Assembly (NCBI GenBank): GCA_021162905.1
Contig: JAGGXT010000025.1
Coordinates: 1 to 13,895, forward strand
Direction of reading: 5' to 3'
Source of the DNA: Candidatus Odinarchaeota archaeon
GTDB lineage: Archaea; Asgardarchaeota; JAGGXT01
DNA length: 13,895 nucleotides
The notes beneath the pieces are model-generated. The model saw only the letters and a program-made list of their open reading frames with translations, made no database searches and was not told the origin of the DNA. Both the position numbers and the translations under genes were made by a program. This document shows positions 13,147-13,895 of the stretch, piece by piece (the stretch's first letter is position 1; every line of letters starts with the position of its first letter).

Positions 13147-13821
13147 ATGAGAGATGAAGTGATACGATATAAAGTATTTCCAATGCTTACTTGGCTCATT
13201 ATAGTAATGACTCTAAGCGCATATACAGTATCAAAAGCTCTCGCTGGTGCTTTTGGCATTAAGGCTCAAAGTGTGGCAGAAGAGATTCTTCTAAACCCGT
13301 TTGGTTTAATTGCTATAACGATATTGTATTTCGTTTTCTTCGCTATTGCTTACCTTACAGCTAGGATCAAAATTGTTAACCTAATAACATCAACTATGTT
13401 TTCACTCGTAATGGGTGCGGGTTTATTTGGAACAGTATTTTTTGTGGCAGATTTTATAAGTGCTCAAATAGTTCCAGAGGCTCTTATACTGACATCAAGT
13501 GTATTTGTACTGGCAGTAATCTACCAATGGGTAACAAAGAAAGACTTATCACACTGGACCTGGTGGCTGTTTTTCCTATTACTTGTAGCAATAGGGTTAA
13601 CAGTCGCGGAAATCTTTGTCCAGGCAAGTTGGTTCAGAATCGCTGTTGACTTAGGAGTTGTGGTTCTTTTTGTGTTTATAGTCATGTATGATATGTATCT
13701 GATTAGAGAGCGGATCCCTGATGAAAATTGGATGCTTGGAGTCTTAAACTTTTTCTTAGACTTTGCAAATATACTAATTAGAATAATAGCGATACTGATC
13801 GAAATATACAGCCAGAGCTAA
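13147..13821 (+). CDS. Bax inhibitor-1-like (TMBIM/YetJ-type) membrane protein
   Basis: The 224-residue protein has about seven hydrophobic segments and matches the BI-1 family in its second half. LILTSSVFVLAVIYQWVTKKDLSHW (113-137, in two halves) parallels the family's 'F..t..vf...s.y...TkrDLs'. VMYDMYLIRE (179-188) parallels 'iyDtq.I', and NFFLDFANILIRI (201-213) parallels 'sLYLDfiNlFl.lL'. D182 and D205 correspond in position and spacing to the Asp pair of Bacillus YetJ (D171 and D195), which forms a pH-gated latch for calcium leak. Family members are cation-permeable proteins linked to calcium balance and stress; transport here is inferred from these residues. The first half (1-110) is less typical and lacks the usual 'tYtlf' type signature. 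It appears to be a single gene, last in the window. It ends before a pyrimidine-rich tract. Confidence 0.8.
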   Translation: MRDEVIRYKVFPMLTWLIIVMTLSAYTVSKALAGAFGIKAQSVAEEILLNPFGLIAITILYFVFFAIAYLTARIKIVNLITSTMFSLVMGAGLFGTVFFVADFISAQIVPEALILTSSVFVLAVIYQWVTKKDLSHWTWWLFFLLLVAIGLTVAEIFVQASWFRIAVDLGVVVLFVFIVMYDMYLIRERIPDENWMLGVLNFFLDFANILIRIIAILIEIYSQS

Positions 13822-13835
13822 AGTTAAATGCATTG

Positions 13836-13868
13836 CTATTTCTTCTATTTCTATTTTCTCTATTTTCC
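13836..13868 (+). terminator. Pyrimidine-rich tract with CTATTT(T)CT repeats after the Bax-inhibitor-like gene
   Basis: Fifteen bases after the stop codon a 33-nt C/T-rich tract (few A, no G) contains imperfect repeats of CTATTTCT or CTATTTTCT. It is longer and more regular than the other T-tract ends here. The likely role is transcription termination. The remaining 27 bases of the window are A/T-rich and show no gene. Confidence 0.45.
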
Positions 13869-13895
13869 ATATTATTATCATTATTAACTTAGTAT

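Noticed and set aside
13836..13868. CRISPR or tandem-repeat locus at the right edge
   Set aside because: The repeats are only 8-9 bases, imperfect and purely pyrimidine-rich, with no spacer structure; a terminator-like tract explains them.

Overview
The window is A+T-rich chromosomal DNA from an archaeon. Several start codons are preceded by TATA boxes at archaeal spacing. Others carry strong GGTGAT or AGGAGG ribosome-binding sites. Genes mostly end in T-rich tracts without hairpins. The gene set also fits: ThiI, a SplB-type radical SAM protein, a TldD/TldE pair, a VapB antitoxin and large glycosylatable surface proteins with propeller and Ig-like repeats. Ig-like repeats of the last kind are familiar from TACK and Asgard lineages, but nothing here fixes the phylum.

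Layout. At the left edge is thiI (tRNA 4-thiouridine synthesis), with a rhodanese-type C-terminus and two spaced cysteines. A small membrane-anchored exported protein (1497-2135) follows. It converges on a radical SAM gene on the minus strand (2206-3360) that appears to have a leaderless transcript. A VTT/DedA-like membrane protein (3548-4267) reads away from that gene. The largest gene (4402-9288) encodes about 1,630 residues: a signal segment, two beta-propeller regions with FG-GAP-like acidic loops, an Ig-like insert, four Ig-like repeats and seven predicted membrane helices. A tight two-gene operon, tldD-tldE (9386-12134), encodes the two subunits of the TldD/TldE metalloprotease. Convergent with it is a vapB antitoxin (12241-12468), and directly after vapB is a 38-codon stub that reads as the start of a VapC PIN toxin. 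An unrecognised 161-residue protein (12591-13076) and a Bax-inhibitor-1-like membrane protein (13147-13821) complete the window.

Apart from tldD-tldE and the vapB/vapC remnant, the genes look like single transcription units and do not form one pathway. No stretch over 300 bases lacks a gene. I saw no tRNA or rRNA gene, CRISPR array, insertion sequence or RiPP precursor. The best candidates for something new are the seven-helix giant surface protein and the decayed toxin-antitoxin pair next to tldE.
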